Shown here one piece after another: positions 6,607 to 8,064 of a stretch of DNA of 8,064 bases. The stretch's first letter is position 1. Each line of letters begins with the position of its first letter. A model generated the notes under the pieces. It was not told the DNA's origin, ran no database searches, and worked only from the letters and a program-made list of their open reading frames with translations. The position numbers and the translations under genes were made by a program. Source of the stretch: Campylobacter concisus (lineage in GTDB: Bacteria > Campylobacterota > Campylobacteria > Campylobacterales > Campylobacteraceae); the NCBI GenBank assembly GCA_018375265.1, contig JAHADO010000052.1, forward strand, positions 1-8,064, given 5' to 3'.

Positions 6607-7278
6607 ATGCGTATTTTAATAGTAGAAGACGAAGTAACGCTAAATAAGACGATTGCTGAGGGGTTGCAAGAGTTTGGTTATCAGACAGATAGCTCTGAAA
6701 ATTTCAAAGACGCTGAGTACTACATCGGCATCAGAAACTATGACTTAGTTTTAACTGACTGGATGCTTCAAGATGGTGACGGCGTTGATCTTATAAACAT
6801 CATAAAACATAAATCTCCACGCACCTCAGTCGTAGTTCTTTCTGCAAAAGACGACAAAGAGAGCGAGATAAAAGCGCTTAGAGCTGGCGCTGATGACTAC
6901 ATCAAAAAACCATTTGATTTTGACATTTTAGTAGCTAGACTAGAGGCTAGACTACGCTTTGGCGGCACAAATATCATCAAGATAGACGAGCTCATCATCA
7001 ACCCTGACGAAGAGAAGATCACATATCTTGGCCGCGACATCGAGCTAAAAGGCAAGCCATTTGAGGTGCTTACTCACCTTGCAAGACACTCAGACCAAAT
7101 CGTATCTAAAGAGCAACTACTTGACGCTATCTGGGAAGAGCCAGAGCTCGTAACTCCAAACGTTATCGAGGTTGCTATCAACCAAATTCGCCAAAAAATG
7201 GACAAACCGCTAAATATTTCGACAATAGAAACTGTCAGAAGACGCGGATATAGATTTTGCTTTCCCAAAAAAGCTTAA
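6607..7278 (+). CDS. cosR: OmpR/PhoB-family response regulator, CosR/HsrA orthologue
   Basis: A DNA-binding transcription regulator, 223 residues. In C. jejuni CosR is essential and controls oxidative-stress genes; the H. pylori orthologue is HsrA (HP1043). The C-terminal winged helix (about 125-220) is nearly identical to the C. jejuni protein as I remember it, including ELKGKPFEVLTHLARH and IETVRRRGYRFCFPKK. The receiver is canonical: acidic pair Glu7-Asp8, phosphoacceptor Asp51 in LTDWML, Ser79 and Lys101 in KKP. C. jejuni CosR has Asn at position 51 and H. pylori HsrA is also degenerate, so this is a real difference. The only cysteine is Cys218, the residue linked to redox sensing in CosR. 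It has its own promoter, and the downstream kinase gene overlaps its end. Orthology is confident; the regulon here is unknown. Confidence 0.92.
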   Translation: MRILIVEDEVTLNKTIAEGLQEFGYQTDSSENFKDAEYYIGIRNYDLVLTDWMLQDGDGVDLINIIKHKSPRTSVVVLSAKDDKESEIKALRAGADDYIKKPFDFDILVARLEARLRFGGTNIIKIDELIINPDEEKITYLGRDIELKGKPFEVLTHLARHSDQIVSKEQLLDAIWEEPELVTPNVIEVAINQIRQKMDKPLNISTIETVRRRGYRFCFPKKA

Positions 7279-8064
7279 GAAATAGATTTATACTGCAATT
7301 AGCATCTGGTGCGATGATGCTAATTGCCGTTGTTTCGGTGATGCTCTATCACTACATAAGAGTCACCGTTTTTCAAAGCGTAGTTAGTGAGTTAAACCAG
7401 CAAGCCACAGCTTACAAAAACAATCCACAAAATTTCAATCCTAACAATCTAAAAACTTTTACTATAGAAATCCCAAACAAAACTCTAGCCACAGTAAAAG
7501 CAGGTGAGCTTAAAGGCGAAAAACCCTACCTTGTGATGCAAAAGATAAAAGATAAGAGCATAACCACTCTAACAACAAGGCTAGATGACAGTAGTTACTT
7601 AGTCCTAGAAAAAGAGACGACGCTTCAAAGCCAGATAGTCGAAGAAATTTTTATAGATATTATAATCGTAAATGTCACAGCGATACTTTTGGTGCTTTTT
7701 TATGCACTATTTTTATCAAGAATGCTTTTAATACCTATAAAAATTTTAAGTCACAAGCTTACAAATTTAGATGAGAAATTTCTAAAAGAGATCGATATCA
7801 AAAGCTTGCCAGACGAGTTTTTGCCACTTGGTAATAGCATAAATAGGCTAATTACTCGCATACAAACTTTTGTCTTATACCAAAAAGAGCTCTTTGTGGG
7901 CGTTGCACACGAGCTAAAAACTCCACTTGCTGTCATGAAAACCAAAAACGAAGTTACGCTTTTAAAACCACGCGAGAGCGAAAAATATATAGAAGCGCTA
8001 AAATCAAACAACGAAGCGATCAACGGCATGAACGCTATGATAGGCTCAGTCCTTGAGATAGGTC
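7257..8064 (+). CDS. Sensor histidine kinase, partner of the CosR-like regulator (3' end outside the window)
   Basis: An inner-membrane sensor kinase; 269 codons are visible and the ATPase domain lies beyond the right edge. The best start is TTG at 7257, giving MLSQKSLRNRFILQLASG: a basic tail before membrane segment 1 (about 11-31). An in-frame stop at 7251-7253 limits the start, and the ATGs at 7314 and 7317 would cut into the first membrane helix. A weak GCGGA lies at 7244-7248. Residues about 35-128 form a periplasmic sensor region of no recognised family; membrane segment 2 is about 131-154; a HAMP-type linker follows to about 205. The H-box GVAHELKTPLAVMKTK carries the phosphorylatable His218. 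Overlap with cosR is 22 bases, strongly implying coupled synthesis and a cognate pair. The stimulus is unknown. Confidence 0.88.
   Translation, partial: MLSQKSLRNRFILQLASGAMMLIAVVSVMLYHYIRVTVFQSVVSELNQQATAYKNNPQNFNPNNLKTFTIEIPNKTLATVKAGELKGEKPYLVMQKIKDKSITTLTTRLDDSSYLVLEKETTLQSQIVEEIFIDIIIVNVTAILLVLFYALFLSRMLLIPIKILSHKLTNLDEKFLKEIDIKSLPDEFLPLGNSINRLITRIQTFVLYQKELFVGVAHELKTPLAVMKTKNEVTLLKPRESEKYIEALKSNNEAINGMNAMIGSVLEIG

Noticed and set aside
7314..7319. ATG codons as the start of the histidine kinase
   Set aside because: They lie within the first membrane helix and would remove the basic N-terminal tail; TTG at 7257 gives a normal sensor-kinase start.
7751..8029. 92-codon minus-strand open frame at the right end
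   Set aside because: It is antisense to the HAMP and H-box region of the histidine kinase.

Overview
The window reads as ordinary chromosomal DNA of an AT-rich Campylobacterota species, most likely a Campylobacter of the concisus/curvus type. This rests on protein-level recognition (AhpC, CosR, PlsX/FabH), A+T-only intergenic regions, AAGGAG-type ribosome sites and T-rich promoters. The species is an inference. All recognised genes are on the + strand, and no mobile element, CRISPR array, tRNA or rRNA is visible.

Layout. Positions 1-1237 hold the end of plsX and complete fabH, which start phospholipid and fatty-acid synthesis. A 197-base A+T-rich gap carries the promoter of a highly expressed-looking 2-Cys peroxiredoxin gene (ahpC, 1435-2034), which is closed by a 13-bp perfect hairpin. 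Next come a c-di-GMP-binding PilZ-domain protein (2157-3239) and, 8 bases later, a large HerA-like P-loop ATPase with a GTG start (3248-5536), apparently one transcription unit. After a short gap, plsY (5596-6207) overlaps folB by ATGA. A promoter-bearing gap then precedes an OmpR-family regulator recognised as a CosR/HsrA orthologue (6607-7278). A sensor histidine kinase runs off the right edge; its best start is a TTG inside the end of the regulator gene.

How they fit together. PlsX makes acyl-phosphate, which PlsY uses to acylate glycerol-3-phosphate, so two steps of one pathway lie about 5 kb apart. FabH draws on the same acyl-ACP pool. AhpC is a peroxide defence enzyme, and CosR in C. 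jejuni is an oxidative-stress regulator, so both may belong to one response here.

The most interesting point is the regulator. As I recall, C. jejuni CosR is an atypical orphan with Asn at the phosphorylation position. This orthologue has a full canonical phosphoacceptor site (Asp51) and a histidine kinase translationally overlapped with it, yet keeps the single Cys218 associated with redox sensing. The PilZ-ATPase pair is the other place where undescribed biology could lie.
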